Made by a program: the position numbers and the translations under genes. 64,000 bases of DNA, taken from NCBI GenBank assembly GCA_034406715.1, contig CP137864.1:1860001-1924000 (forward strand), given 5' to 3'. Origin of the DNA: Rhodotorula mucilaginosa (Eukaryota > Basidiomycota > Microbotryomycetes > Sporidiobolales > Sporidiobolaceae). Below the pieces are notes generated by a model. That model did no database searches. It saw only the letters and a list, made by a program, of their open reading frames with translations, and was not told the DNA's origin. Shown here in pieces: positions 11,387-23,150 of the stretch (within the stretch, counting starts at the first letter, position 1; every line of letters begins with the position of its first letter).

Positions 11387-12823
11387 CTACTCGGACGGCT
11401 GAGAGGCGCCATCAGGCAGCTCACGAGTGGCGCCACTCGCAGTTTGGCGCACGATCGCTTCTGCCTCCTTCGTCTCGCCCTGGCCGACGGGGCGAAAGCC
11501 CAACTCGGTCAAGATCGCCAACACTCCGACCTTCTGCACGTCCTCGAGCGACTCTTGGTCCTTGACGAGCATCATGCCCGCGTACCCGAGCGCGTTGATC
11601 GACAACTCGTGCCCGCGCTCGGTCGTGTACTTCTCGCGCCGCCGCGGGACGAGGTGCAGGTACGACGGGGTGATGATGAGACTGTACGAGAGGTCCGACA
11701 GTCGAACGCGACCGTCGCCTCCTGCCCCTGCCGGGGCGACTGACGCGTCTTCCTCGACCAGGCGGCGCCGGTGGTCGATCATCAAGTCGAGCAGTTCGAG
11801 GAAGCGCTGACCCAAGTACGCTGGAACGTCGACAGGCGAAGGAGGGGCATCGATCAGGGCAGTAAAGTTGGCGTACGGCAGCGGCAACTGGAAGCACGAT
11901 TCTGCGGCGCGCCAACTCGACAGTTCAGCGCTTTTGCCCCGCCGCCTCAGAAGGGACCGGCACACTCACTCCGGTTCTGCGGCTTGTGGGCGTCAATAAT
12001 CTCGTCGAACGGCGCCACGCCTCCGCTGAGCGGCATGAACTGTAGGCTGCAGGGGCAGTGTTTGAGGTCTTCGGCAATCGAAAAGACATTCATCGCTGCA
12101 CGCGCTCACTGCTTGTGGGGTTGTCTGAGGGTTCTCCTGTGTCAGTCCTCTTGTGCAGATCAGACAATGAAAGCTTGGACGCACGATGCACCGCTCTCCG
12201 GCCCGCAGTTGAAGAATCCGAGGTGCTTTTCCCGCGCACCGAGTTGTTTGACAATCGACCAGGTTGCAAAGAGCTCGAGAGGAGACAGCGGAGCCCCCTG
12301 CCGCACAAACTCTTTCGTGACGAGCAACGCGTGTCTCGGCACGACACAGAACTTGTTTAACTGAGTAGAATGGTGGACAAAAAGGTCAGCCTGTCTTTTT
12401 CTGTTCGTTCGTGGTCCGAGGGAAGGAGACGTACCAGGACGACAAAGGTTTCGCCTGCATCGTGTTCGTCCTCCTTGACGGTCTCTTCTGTGACACACAG
12501 TTCCTCGATATACGGCGGCGCGAATGGGTCCGACGGAGCGGCGTCCTCCTTCTTGCGGTCGCTGTCGGCGGAGTGTCCTTCCCCCTGCGGCTTCTTCGCC
12601 AAGCCGGGGACGAGGCGCACTTCAAACTGCTCAGACAAGACGGTCAGCTATCGCTCGCGTGCGTAGGCACTTGCCACGCGCCGCTGGGACTTGCCGGGAT
12701 GCCCGTCTCTTCATCATCCAACTCGACCACTTCGCTGTCGAAGAAGATGACCGCGTTGCTCTCTCGCGCCGCCTTGTACTGTGCCTTGATCTTCTGTGCG
12801 AGCCCTTGGAACGGTTGGCTCAT
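11387..12823 (-). CDS. APA2: diadenosine tetraphosphate (Ap4A) phosphorylase / ATP adenylyltransferase
   Basis: Splits Ap4A with phosphate into ATP and ADP, through a covalent nucleotidyl-histidine, in the cytosol. Exons 12823-12695, 12626-12435, 12360-12185, 12124-12110, 12046-11970 and 11901-11387 give 367 residues (yeast Apa1/Apa2 about 321-325). Family blocks: ETGIPFEVRLVPGLAKKP, LNKFCVVPRHALLVTKEF, GASQPHKHLQFMPL (the HxHxQ active-site motif) and a C-terminal NALGYAGMMLVKDQ. The first intron starts with GC (GCAAGT), and the fourth exon is only 15 bases long yet encodes QPHK of the active-site motif. The extra length over yeast lies mainly in an acidic/proline segment before the C-terminal domain. 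It is divergent from the glutaredoxin gene. Confidence 0.92.
12627..12694 (-). other. GC-AG intron in the Ap4A phosphorylase gene
   Basis: Splicing at GCAAGT gives GIPFEVRL, which matches the family. The nearest GT donor, 21 bases further on, would add seven residues the family lacks. Confidence 0.65.
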
Positions 12824-13724
12824 GGTGCTCGTGTCGACCTGCTGGGGCCGATCCTGTCCGCCTGAACGCAACGATGACGACCCGCTGCCGGTTCTTCGAT
12901 CTCACCCACCTATCGATTCTGCTCGCGGCTCAGAAAGCCGCCCGGCGTTTACACATCACAACATGGCTGAAACTCGGGCTGCTTGGCTGGTCCAGCCGCA
13001 ACGTCGCTCTTCGGCTCGCGATAACATGGGCCTGAAACCAGCTATGAAGGACCGCATCTCGTCCTGCGCGGGCCCCGAACGGACCAGCTTGTCGTCCTCG
13101 CATTACAATCCGGATACCTGCTCGCTGTCGCTCACGCCGGACGCTCACCGACGCTGACTCCCGCTCTCGAGCGCCCGGCAATCAACGGCGCTAGTTTTTG
13201 TTCGACACCGGTAACTCCTTTCCGTCCGCGTCGACGCAGCTACAACAACGATCGGAGCGACTCTACGCGCTCGGCGCACGAGTAGACTACGTAAGGAAGG
13301 CTGGACGATGCGGAGCGGCCGTTTTGACGTGCGCGACATGCTGCGGTACTGACGGGGAGGGCTGTCCGTTCGCTCGAGCGCGCTCAGCGCCTAGCTTCAA
13401 GGATGCGCACCCGGACTTGATCCTGATCCGCAGGGCGACCGCCCACGACGTGTCGAGACTGTGAGCTGCTTCGAACCGTGGCCGATTTCTCGGTTCGCGG
13501 ATCTTTCCCTCCGATAGGTTCTCGGCCACCGGCAAGTCGGCGTCAGTCCGGTGTCTGCGTAGCTCAATTCATAGTCTTTCTTGCACGACTGTTCTTCGTG
13601 CAATATTCGCCAGATTCGAGAGCGATGAAGAAAAGCCGAAAAGTCTGTGGCGAGATCTGCGACTTTACTTGCGACCATCTTGTCACTCGTCTCTTCTCTT
13701 CCGGGCCGGGTCGATCATATCATA
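12824..13724. promoter_or_regulatory. divergent region, Ap4A phosphorylase / glutaredoxin
   Basis: About 900 bases between two divergent starts. Open frames here have no recognisable family and shadow-like composition. Leader introns are possible, but none is proven from sequence alone. Confidence 0.3.
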
Positions 13725-14439
13725 ATGCTTTCGTCTCTCACACGCTACGCTCGTTCGTTCTTCACCAGCGCGCCGGTTAGCCAGGAGCAGGCGCAGGCCG
13801 CCAGGGACACCGTGGAGGTGAGTCGGCTGATCGAGCCACGGCGGTGACAGCCAGCATAGGCTGGGGCGAATCTCGTCGCTGACGCGCTTCACTTGTGCAG
13901 AGCCTGGTTGGGTCCCCCATAGCCGTTTTCAGCAAGAGCTACTGCCCTTACTGTAAGTGCAGCGAGATTCAAATGATGACATCCTTGGGCAGGCTCAGGC
14001 ATCCATGACTGGAACTGTTCCGGGGCACAGTCGGTGGAAACAGTCACTGACATCTCTCACCTTGCAGGCACCGAAGCAAAGAGTATCCTCGGGTCGCACG
14101 GAGTCGCATCGCGGATGAAGGTGAGATCGCTGTCCGCTGTCCGCTGTTGCGAAAAACAGTCACGACGCTGACGGAGTGCATACTATGACAGGTCATCGAG
14201 CTGGACCGTGAGGCTCTCGGCGGTCCGATCCAGCAATATCTCGCGGAAAAGGCCGGCGCGACCAAGGTCACAGTTCCGCAGGCAAGTCTTTCGATTCTCG
14301 GAGCAAGTGACGAGACGGTCTGTCTGACCACGAATACGACTCGCAGATCTACATCAAGGGGCAGAACATCGGTGGCTGCAGTGATCTGAAGAAGCTGCAG
14401 CAACAGGGCAAGCTCGAGGACATGCTGGCGCAAGCATAA
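13725..14439 (+). CDS. GRX1: dithiol glutaredoxin
   Basis: Small glutathione-dependent disulfide reductase. Exons 13725-13817, 13901-13952, 14068-14120, 14192-14281 and 14347-14439 give 126 residues. The CPYC active site is at 46-49, after a family beta strand (IAVFSKSY). The cis-proline segment TVPQIYIKG and the glutathione-binding NIGGCSDL follow. A short N-terminal extension (MLSSLTRYARSFF) is basic and hydroxylated, so a mitochondrial form is possible, though the stretch is brief. The fourth intron (14282-14346) begins with GC (GCAAGT) rather than GT, since only that donor gives VPQ-IYIKG. Confidence 0.93.
14282..14346 (+). other. GC-AG intron in the glutaredoxin gene
   Basis: Donor GCAAGT directly after the CAG codon of VPQ; acceptor CGCAG. 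It is the second case in this window of the same non-canonical donor hexamer. Confidence 0.75.
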
Positions 14440-14566
14440 AATCGCAACTCTTCCTGCACCCATACCCCTGCGCTTGATCTGTAGCCTTATATCTTGCATC
14501 ACATCTTATTCTCGCATAGGTACCATTGTGCTCTGTTGCGGGAGAGAATGCTTCTCTTGCACCGGT

Positions 14567-15912
14567 CTACTGGATCTCAATGATCGGCCGCCGCCGGGGC
14601 ACGACCTCCTCCTCTTCTTCCTCGTATTCGCCTTCGCTCTCGCTCGGGGACCGCTGCCGGCGGGATGATCGAGGCTCGGGTTGTTCTCCCGCGTCGGCGA
14701 GACCTTCGATCTCGATTCCGTCTCCTTCTCCCGCCGCCTCGCCTTCCTCCTCTTCGCGGGCTTTCGCGTTGAGCGCCTCCCGTTCCTTCTGCCGAGCGAT
14801 CAGCTTTGTAGCTCTGGAGAGTAGAATTGAAAGCACGTCAGCATAAAAGGGAAGAGCGCGCCATAAGAGAGCAGACCGATAACTCACCGGTTGAAGACGC
14901 CGTTCGTGCTCGCGCCGCAGGCAAAGCATTTGCCGGTCTTGGCAAAGCGCTTGATTGCGCAAGCGGAATCGAAATAATGACCGCAGAGCGTCACGATGGG
15001 ATCGGGGCCGAATGGTTTCCGGCAGATGAGGCAGGCGAACGGCAGGTCCTCCGTGTCCGAGTCGGAATCCGAATCGGCGCCCCCGTCGTCCCGAGCTTTT
15101 TGCTTGGCCATGAACGATCCTGATGCGGCTTGATTCGAAAGGAAGGAATTGTCGAGCTGCCAACCGTGCAGATAGTCACCGCGGTCATGCAAGAACTGTG
15201 CGGAGAACGAGATGTCAGACTCGTGGTTCGAGCGACAGAGTCCAGTCACCCGACGTACCTTGCAGGTGTCTCCAAAGCCGCAGAATCCAGTCTCTGGTGG
15301 GTTGCGCAGGGTCACAAGTCAGTCTCGATGCGTGACGCAGGCGAAGAGGACTCGGATGGGATCCCGACAGGGAGGGCACGCACCTTTGTAGTCCTTGCAA
15401 ACGTCGGGCTGGTAGTCGACGAGGGTGATCTGCCTGACGTTGGTCGGACCCGCCTTGACCGGACCTGCAGCTTTGGGCACCTGGTTGCGTTGCTTCGAGC
15501 TGCCATGGTACAACCCGTCCTCGGCGACCTCCTCTTCGGGCGCGGCGTTCTTGTCCCGCTTGAGCTCCTTGACCTGCTCGCTGCTCATCCACGCCGGCGG
15601 GCTCTCGCTCCGCCGCCTCTGCGCACGTCCTTCAGTCGAGTGGCGCACCGCGAACGACTCCTTCTTGTCGGCTGACGAGTCGTCGTCCGAGTCGGAGAGT
15701 CCTGCCGCGTTTTGCTGCGTGCGTCGGCGTTTGTTGCCGGTCCCTTGGATCAGGTGGCTGGCGACGGATCGCTTCGTGGCGTGCACGACCTCGGACGTCG
15801 ACGGCGTCGCGGGTTCGGCGGCGCTGTCACCGCCGAGCGTTCCCTTCTTGCGCAAGCCAGCCGGTGCGCCCTTGCGCTTCTTGATGAACGTGACCGGTCC
15901 TTCAGAGCTCAT
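14567..15912 (-). CDS. CWC24: pre-mRNA splicing factor Cwc24 (RNF113 family)
   Basis: Spliceosome component that acts around the first catalytic step, near the 5' splice site. Exons 15912-15384, 15293-15259, 15195-14888 and 14813-14567 give 372 residues. The first 170 are low-complexity, with a basic start (FIKKRKGAPAGLRKK). A CCCH finger with spacing CX8CX5CX3H begins at Cys172. A RING finger (CLICRKPF..CGHYFDSAC..CFACG) spans about 243-282. The C-terminal tail is very acidic. Length and domain order match the family. Its 3' end converges with the glutaredoxin gene 127 bases away. Confidence 0.95.
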
Positions 15913-16098
15913 CGTGCAGAGTACGAGGTGTGAGTGACGGGAGCGAAGAACGGCGGCGGCGGAGTTTGGCTCCCTCGCAAGTCCCGCTTACTCAGCATAC
16001 AAACTCATCAAATGCAATCCATAAGGTGATCGCATAAGAGCCGGAAATGCATAGGGTTGTCAAGGCTACACAGAAATGACTTCACAAATTGGTGCCAG

Positions 16099-19000
16099 TC
16101 ACAAAAAGGCCAAGTCGTCCTCGTCTTCCTCCTCGACATCCTCCAGCAAGACAAAATCCTCGGTTCTCGCCCACCCGACGTTGCTTCTGTCGTGCGACTT
16201 GCGACCAAGCAACCAGCCACTGCCACCCTCGGCTCGGTCGGCCTCTTCGTACTCGACCTCGAAGCGGTCTCCGGCGTCGAAGCTGAGAATCGGGAACCCT
16301 GAGCGGTAGCTGGTCGACCGGCTCGTACTGATCGCTTCTGCAACATAGAGCGGTTCGACGCTATCGTCGCTGCATTCGCTGCCCGACTCGCTCGGCAGGA
16401 CGACGCTGTACTGGGACAGGTAGCGGCTCCGGAGCGCTGCTGCGTCTCGCCGGCCGTCCGCTCGTTGAGGCCTGAGGTGCGAAGAAAATTCGGCGAGCGA
16501 GGCTGCGTCGGAAGTCGTCGAGGGTACGGGGCACCCGCCAACAACACCGTGTCCATGCGAGGCTGGAGCATCGAGAGTCGACGTCGACATCGACGATGTT
16601 CCCTCTTCGCGTCCTCGCGCGAGGGGCGTGCGCAAGCCAATCTCTGGGGTGGACTTTCCGGCCAAGGAGATTTCGGCATCGGCGACGTTTGGAGCGTGCG
16701 AAGACGCCGACGTGACACTAGTGCGCGGAGTTGAGATGGAGCTGAGCGCGTGGTCCGAGTCGGTCGTCCGCTCGCTCGCCGTCGAGAAGTGCGACTCGCG
16801 TCGCGGATGGGATTGATATGGTAAGGAATGCGGGTGCTCGAATTGTGGAGTTCCGACGGTCAGGCGTGGACTAGACGCTGGCCCGATACCATTTGACGTG
16901 TCTGCCAACCGAACCCGAATCAGCTATCCACCAAATCCCTTCCCGAAGCAGAATGTGTCGTCAACGTACGATTAATCGACAGGCCGAGTCCGGTCGCGAG
17001 CGTCCGCATCATGATTGCGAAAGGCTGATGCTCGGCGTCGAAGGCAGCCTGTACGGTCCGAGGCGAGCCTCGCGGGATCTGGGTGATCCACCGGTCGGCG
17101 TACGCGTCCCACCGTTCGCGGACTGCCTCGTGGTAAGCCGCTTGCGCGCTCGCGAAATGCGACACGATGATGTTGAAGTAGCGCGAAACGCTGCCGAGGA
17201 AGCGAGGAAGTTCCTCCGACAGCTGAGCCGACAGGAGCAGGAACTCTTCGGATCCTCGCTTGTCGACGGGTTGCTTCTTGGCGAGGTAGCGTGCGTGATC
17301 GAGCGCCTTGTCGCTACGCTTCGAGATGACTTGAATGGGGTTGTCGAAGAGGCTGAGGAGGTGTTGCGCCTTGACGGTGAGGGACGACCGGACTTCCTCG
17401 TCCTGCGGCGGAAGAGGGTCAGACGGGAACTCGACCAGCTCTTCGCCCATGGGGACTCACCAGGCGGGTCCAAGGACCGGCTATAAGTGGGACCAGGACC
17501 TGCTCGAGAAAGACGCAGAGACGCTCGCGGCTTGCGGCAGCCTGACTTTCCCCCAAGAGTGGGGCGTACATGTCGATCCAGCCTTCGACGAGTCGTACCT
17601 GCGCTTCGAGGGCAACTCTTGTGTTGCCGGCCCACTCCTGCATCTCTTGGCAGAAGCGCTGCGCACCCGTGCGAGTCGAGTGGACGAGCGCGACGAGCGC
17701 GTCGAACATCTCGTCGCCGTTCCGGTCGGGCGCGGTCTCGAAAGCGTTGCGCGTCCTCTGCGAGGTGCGACGTAGTTTCTTCGAGAGGGAGTCCGACACC
17801 GAGCGAGACGTGTCTCGACGATGGCCCGGCTTCTCCTTGGAGACGATCCGAGTGACCAGATCTGTCCGCTTCTTGTTCTCGTTGATGTGCTCGGCGACTA
17901 GCAGCATCTCGGAGTAAGCGCGCTGGAGATGCGGACGGTCGGGGTGGTCCTCCGGCGTCGCCGCGAGGAGCTGGTCGAGAAGGAGGGGATACTTGAGGCA
18001 CCGTTGGACGGGTTTGATGAGCAAAGACGCGAGGTCCCAGGCGGTCGTCCGGCCGTGCGAGAGATTTGCGCACTCCGAGAGGTACGTCTTGAGAGTCGGC
18101 TCCAGCTCCTGCAGGCGGAGTATCGCTCGGTGATGGCGAACGCAATACCGCGAGGAAACCTCTTGGATCCGCGGCAGCGTGTCGAGAAAGACGCGACCGA
18201 TGTGGTCGTCCGTCATCGAATCCTCGTTACCCGTCGCTTCATCGAGCGCGTCCGCGAACGCCTCGGCGAGAGCTGCGACTTCTTCGAGATTGACGAAGAC
18301 TGTCTCGATGTCGGTTTCCTGCATCGGCGACTGTCCCAGGTGATAGTTGGGAGCCTGCTGCGAATTTGCCCGCTGCCTGCGCCCGCTCTCGCGATGCAAA
18401 CCCAAACCCGTCCCCATGACATGGTCGGCGATTTGCGTCAAGTCTAAGCGAGTCTGGTCAGCGGGAGTTCTTGCCTCTCCGAAGAATGTCCAAACTCACG
18501 AGCTCCGCGTGCGCGCGCGAGATAAATGTCTCGGACGACTGCCATGTCGACGGCGTGGCTTCGTTCGGTGTCGACGAGCTCTCGGATCACTCGTCTCCGC
18601 TTCTCGAGCAGTCGTGAGGATCCGAGCGTCGGAGAGCTCCTCGTCGCCGTTTCCGTGGCATTGTTCGCCACCGGCCTGGATGCGCTGGATCCGTTCGGAG
18701 AAGCGGGACGAGCATCGACGCGTGCCAGATTCGCTGACGAGGTCTTTGGACTCTCGCCGGCGACGACATCGCGTTTCGTCGCAGCGGGAGCGTGCTGCTC
18801 TTCCAAAGCGAGAGCTTCGAGGAACGTCACGCCAGCTTCGTCGTCGTCGACATCTGTCGAACCCCGCCCGTCTCGCGACGGTAGAACCATCGCCAGCGAT
18901 TTACCACCTTCCATCGCAGACGCCGTCTTGTCGAGGAAAGCCGCCATACGCCTGCCTTCGCCGCTTTCGTGCCAGCCGGCCGAGTTTGGCCCGAAGTGGA

Positions 19001-19509
19001 GACTGCTCGGAGAGGTCGGTGGTGTAGAACCGAAAGAGCGGCCACTCGCGCGGCGAGTCCCGTCCGGACGAGTCGCGCTGGGTCGTGAAGGAAAGGGGAG
19101 GGACTTTCGGGGACTCGGCGGAATGTCGTCATTCGGTGTAGCTGAGGGCAAGAACGTAAGCGACTTCAGTCCAAGAGACCGACAGAATAGACTCACTGGG
19201 TAATGACTTGACGAGATCCTTCAGACCGAAATAGTCTTCTCTTTCTCTGAGCGGCGAGGCAGGCTGAGGTCGCTGTGCCGAAGCCTGCCCAGCCTTTTCG
19301 CGGTCCGCGTCCTCGAGACCAAGACGGTTCGGGTAATCGAATAGACTTTGCGAGGTTGTTGGCGGAGTCGCGCTCTCCGCCTGGGATGCGGGCATGGAGA
19401 TGAAAGAAACCGGCTTGACGTGGGTTCGGCTGCAGAGCGGGTCTCGACTTGTCGAAAGTGAAGGCGCCCTCTGCGTCGAGACTGCGCACGTCGTTTGAAC
19501 AGCCAGCAT
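16099..19509 (-). CDS. Rho/Cdc42 exchange factor with DH, BAR and SH3 domains (Tuba-like)
   Basis: Exons 19509-19197, 19141-18500, 18443-17461, 17402-16970 and 16901-16099 give 1057 residues. Residues 1-280 are disordered, Ser/Pro-rich. A DH domain runs from about 288 (RRRVIRELVDTERSHAVDM) to 510 and contains LIKPVQRCLKYPLLLDQLL, the family helix. A BAR-like helical domain follows at about 560-790 (VKAQHLLSLFDNPIQVI, SAQLSEELPRFLGSVSRYF). The last 70 residues form an SH3-like fold with an acidic end. The order resembles animal Tuba/DNMBP and S. pombe Gef1 (DH-BAR), which act on Cdc42 at curved membranes. There is no PH domain. An alternative first exon at 19796-19725, spliced to 19470 with matching phase, would start MSLQRSSTRR and give 1068 residues. 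Confidence 0.85.
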
Positions 19510-20027
19510 GGTGGCAAGCGAGGAGCAAGCGCCGCAAAGCGCCGCGACAGGCAGGCGAATCCGATCGGAGCGACAGCGGCGGAGCGGCGAGAAACCAGCA
19601 GCACGGGGAGAGAAATGTGGTCGACCGGGTGAAGAACGTCAGCGAACTGTCCTCGTGAGGTCCCCGTTTGGTATCGTGATCGCTCGAGTCGTCCACCGGC
19701 TGCAGAGGCTTCTCGGAGACTGACCACACTACGACCGCCGTTCCTCAAGGACTTGGCACGCTCTGTGCGGCGGGTCGAGGACCTCTGCAGGCTCATCTGG
19801 CCGAAGGCCGACACCGACAAGGTCCGGAAGCGCTGCGAGAATGGCCCAAAGCCAAATTACAGGTGATCCGGCGGCCGCACACCCTTTCCGTGAGCGGAAG
19901 CCGTTTCGCTCCAGCCTTCAGGCACACCCTGCGCCGTCGAGATAAACTCAGGCCTTCCGCTCAGGTGAACCTCACAGCGTCGCCGAGCCGACGTCGTCAC
20001 GTCGGTGCATCGCCGTCGATGCTTTCC
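19510..20027. other. intergenic or leader region upstream of the DH-BAR gene
   Basis: Holds the possible upstream exon 19725-19796 (basic N-terminus, phase-compatible GTCAGT donor). Otherwise no convincing gene. Confidence 0.3.
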
Positions 20028-22575
20028 TCACACCCAGCATGCATCAGAGAACGCCGACAACTCCCGCTCGCAATCCAGCCATCCGTCTCGATGCTTGAAC
20101 ATCTCGCCGTGCAGTAGACCATAAGACTCACCGCTTCCTGCGAGCGCAAATCCAGCTGCTAGGTCGAGCAGGTCGTGAGGTGCATGTCTCGTGTCGGGCA
20201 CCAGCTGTCTGAACTGTCGATCCGGATGCGGGTGGGGGCCGGAGAGTTGGAATTGACGTGCAGCCGACGGCGATCTTTCAGCATGCGACGGCGGGCTCGT
20301 TCCGCGAAGTTGTTCGGCTTGGCGCTCCAGCCTGCTCCCGGAGCCTTGGAGCCGTTCGAATCGCATTTGGAGAAGGCGGCTGATGGCTGCCAGCTCTTCG
20401 GCATCTCGCTGGCTGATGAATGAACCCGGGCGAAGACTCCAAATTGAGGTCGTGTCGCTGTCGTCCCGCTGCACCTCCGTGATCGAGTCTCGACTCGAGC
20501 GCTCGAGGGACTCGCGATTAAGCGCCGTACTGGAGCGGGAGAAGCAGGTCTCGGCGTCACTCGTGACCGGCTGCTGATCAGCACGCTCGAGGTCCTCGCG
20601 TTGCCTTGGAGGCGGCAGCGTCGACAGCGGCGGGTTCGAGCCCAGTTCATCGTCTGCGTGCTGGAGGGTCGACGCGGAAAACCTGAGGCTGGCAATGGTT
20701 TGCAGCAGGTCATAGAACGAGCGTGGCATGTTCCAACAGCGGCAGTTCGTCTACAGCTAGCGCTCGAGACGAAGCCGTCGTTGCGGCACTCTTTCGGAGC
20801 GAGCCGGAGGACAAAGGCTCGCGGCCTCGTAGGCTTGTGCGCAGCAACTGGAAGTTTGGTGCGAAGCAGCAATCCACTCTGAAGCTTGCGCGATCTGGCG
20901 GAATGCAGGGTGTTTCCGACGAGATGAGTCGGCGGGGGGGAAGATGCGCCAGCGCAATCATTCGCGGCCGGTTGCATCGCCTTCAAGCGGCGCTGGGGAA
21001 AGCTATAGAGATTTCTGGGACAGACGCAGGTGTGTACACAAGGACATGACTTGTGCATTGCCCAGATCGTGCGAGCTACGCTGCAACGCTTGGCAGCGTG
21101 CATCTCAACGCGGGTGGCGTCAGGGGCAAGAAAAGGGTTTCTACGTTCATCCGTTGCCACGGTGCGGTCCGGTAGCGGTCCATCATATACTACCGAGTAC
21201 TGGCGCTTCCAGTGCTGGGAGAACCCGCTCGCGACTCTGGGCAAGCGGCGTTGCATCGCCGGTTTTGCATCAAGAGCGACATCGCCCTGCAGAACGAGTC
21301 AGCGGATTGAGTCAGCACCAGGCATGCTACTATCACAGTCTTGGTCAACGTGCCCACCTTTTGAGCTGATCCAGGTCGTGTTGAATCGTCATCAGGCTCA
21401 GATCGGGCGAGCGCGCACGCGTGGACTGTGAAAGCATCCGTGAAAGGCGACGCTGTGCGCGTATGCGAGGCGGGTGTGAGAGTTCGGACCACCCCGTTCG
21501 CAATCCTGCTGCAATATACTCACACTAACAAATCTCCTCTTGCCCCGTGGGTTGCGCTCGGTCGCTACTGGCCGGGAAAACGGCGGTTTCGGTAGCATCT
21601 CCCACGAGGGGTCAACCTGTGGACGGTTTCGCTTGAGCGTGAGCGACTGCGAACGCCTTCGCCGTACGCCAGTGCTTACTTGGTCGTCCTCCCGAGCATC
21701 CTGTGTCTGCGCGGAGCGTGTGTGAGCAAAAGTGCCCGGTGAAACACATCAAGCCGCGAGGGCTGATCCGGCGCCGCGTACCGAGCATTCGCCACTCTCC
21801 ACCGTCTCGGCGGCTGCACGCCAGTAGTCAATCTGGAGGCGTCGGTGGTCAGGCACAGGAACGAGCAAGCCACTGTGCGCGAAACAGCGCGCTGGCATAC
21901 CTGTTCCAGCGCTTCGTTGTATGACCCCTCGAGGCTTTCATGCTCTTCCATCAGAAGCGCGCAGGCCGCGTGCTGCTCTTCTTGCTCGAGCTGTCGGAGG
22001 GCTCCGGTCAGTAACAGCGGCCATCGAGCATAGGCGGTACAGAGAGCGAACTTGAGCTCTTTCCAAGTCAGCCAGGGCCTTCTCAAGTCGGCGGCGCAGG
22101 CGCGCATTCTCAGCCTGCATATCCGCAAGTGTGAGCTCGCACGGTGCCTATGTAGGTAGTGTACAGTCAGCTTGGCATCGCACTGTACCGGGAGGGCGAC
22201 GAAATGCGCTTGCTCGCCTCGTGCGTTTCCAGACTTTCAGGGCAAGACGTCGGCGGCCCTTTCGGAGAATCATTGCCATGTCCGTCCATTTCGCGCGAGC
22301 AACCTGCGAGCTTGCATTGCCCCTCGCTGCAACTCGCATGCGTCTGTATGCTAGGCCGCCGGCTTTCCTCCGCCCAGGTCTTCTGGGTCACTTGCCCCCG
22401 CAAGCTATTACGACACGCCACCGTGCCTTCGAGCAGGTCCTCGAGACGTTGTACGCGGGCAAGGAGGGCTTCCTGTCCAGTTGCGCTCTCCTGTAGACAC
22501 CCGAGTCAGCTCAGCGAAACATCTGATTCAGAAGATGTTCGTTTGAAGGGCAGTACGAACTGCTGTTTCTTCCAT
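20028..22575 (-). CDS. coiled-coil protein of unknown function, many tiny exons
   Basis: I do not recognise the family. The 5' half resolves well: exons 22575-22561, 22490-22422, 22147-22052, 21990-21901, 21832-21782, 21706-21680 and a seventh from 21646 to about 21524, all phase 0. They encode a leucine/glutamate-rich coiled coil (ALLARVQRLEDLLEGT, ENARLRRRLEKALADLERA, LEQEEQHAACALLMEEHESL) and then a basic stretch. From about 21450 to 20730 the exon joins are uncertain. The 3' part is a long open frame from ATG 20729 to TGA 20028, with a second helical region (DAEELAAISRLLQMRFERL) and many Ser/Arg residues. It may be a separate gene. Splicing at the GTGAGT near 20130 would change the C-terminus. 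Together it suggests a scaffold or spindle-pole-type protein, but that is only composition. Confidence 0.45.
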
Positions 22576-23150
22576 CTTGACGGTCGAGAGCGGCCCTTCG
22601 GCGACCTGGTATAACTTGGTACGGACTTCAGTCGGTAGCTGCGCTCAAGAAGCCAAGGTAAGGTTTTATTTTGACTGCGGCGACGCTGACGCAACGAGCG
22701 ACGACGGGCTTATACTGCACCTTCCCAGTTGTGAGGAGTTGGCGGCACAGTCACGAGTAAAGCTCTTCAGCAGGTCAGCCACGCGACAAGGTCTCACGTT
22801 AGGCAGAGTGGAGCCGAAGGAAGGAGAGAGCACTCGAGCAGAGTTGAGTGACGGACGTTCCGGCCGGCCGCTCGTTGGGGACAAGGAGGTCCGTGCGGTG
22901 CGGCGAGGCACACTTCAAAGCGGCGCTTCCCGTCCTACCGGCGAGCGCAGCTACTGCGAAGCCATGAACTGCCACTGCGTCGTAAGCTAAACGCTCAAGA
23001 TCACACCTTCGCGCAAAAGTCCACGGGCGCCGGTAGAAAAATGCTGAAGCGAAGAACCCTACCGCGCGCCCATCCAGATCTGCCCATGCGTTCTCACTGG
23101 GCTCGAAGGAAAGCACACATTGTATGTCATATCGTATAAGCCGAATCGGA
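22576..23150. other. intergenic, between Sld3-like 3' end and coiled-coil gene
   Basis: About 575 bases between two minus-strand genes. A frame running on from the Sld3-like exon is open here but is read-through of an intron. No separate gene is seen. Confidence 0.3.

Noticed and set aside
12361-12396. extra in-frame 36-base exon start (ADLFVHHSTQ) in the Ap4A phosphorylase gene
   Set aside because: An upstream CAG acceptor would keep the frame, but the added residues break the conserved LNKF block; the acceptor next to 12360 fits the family.
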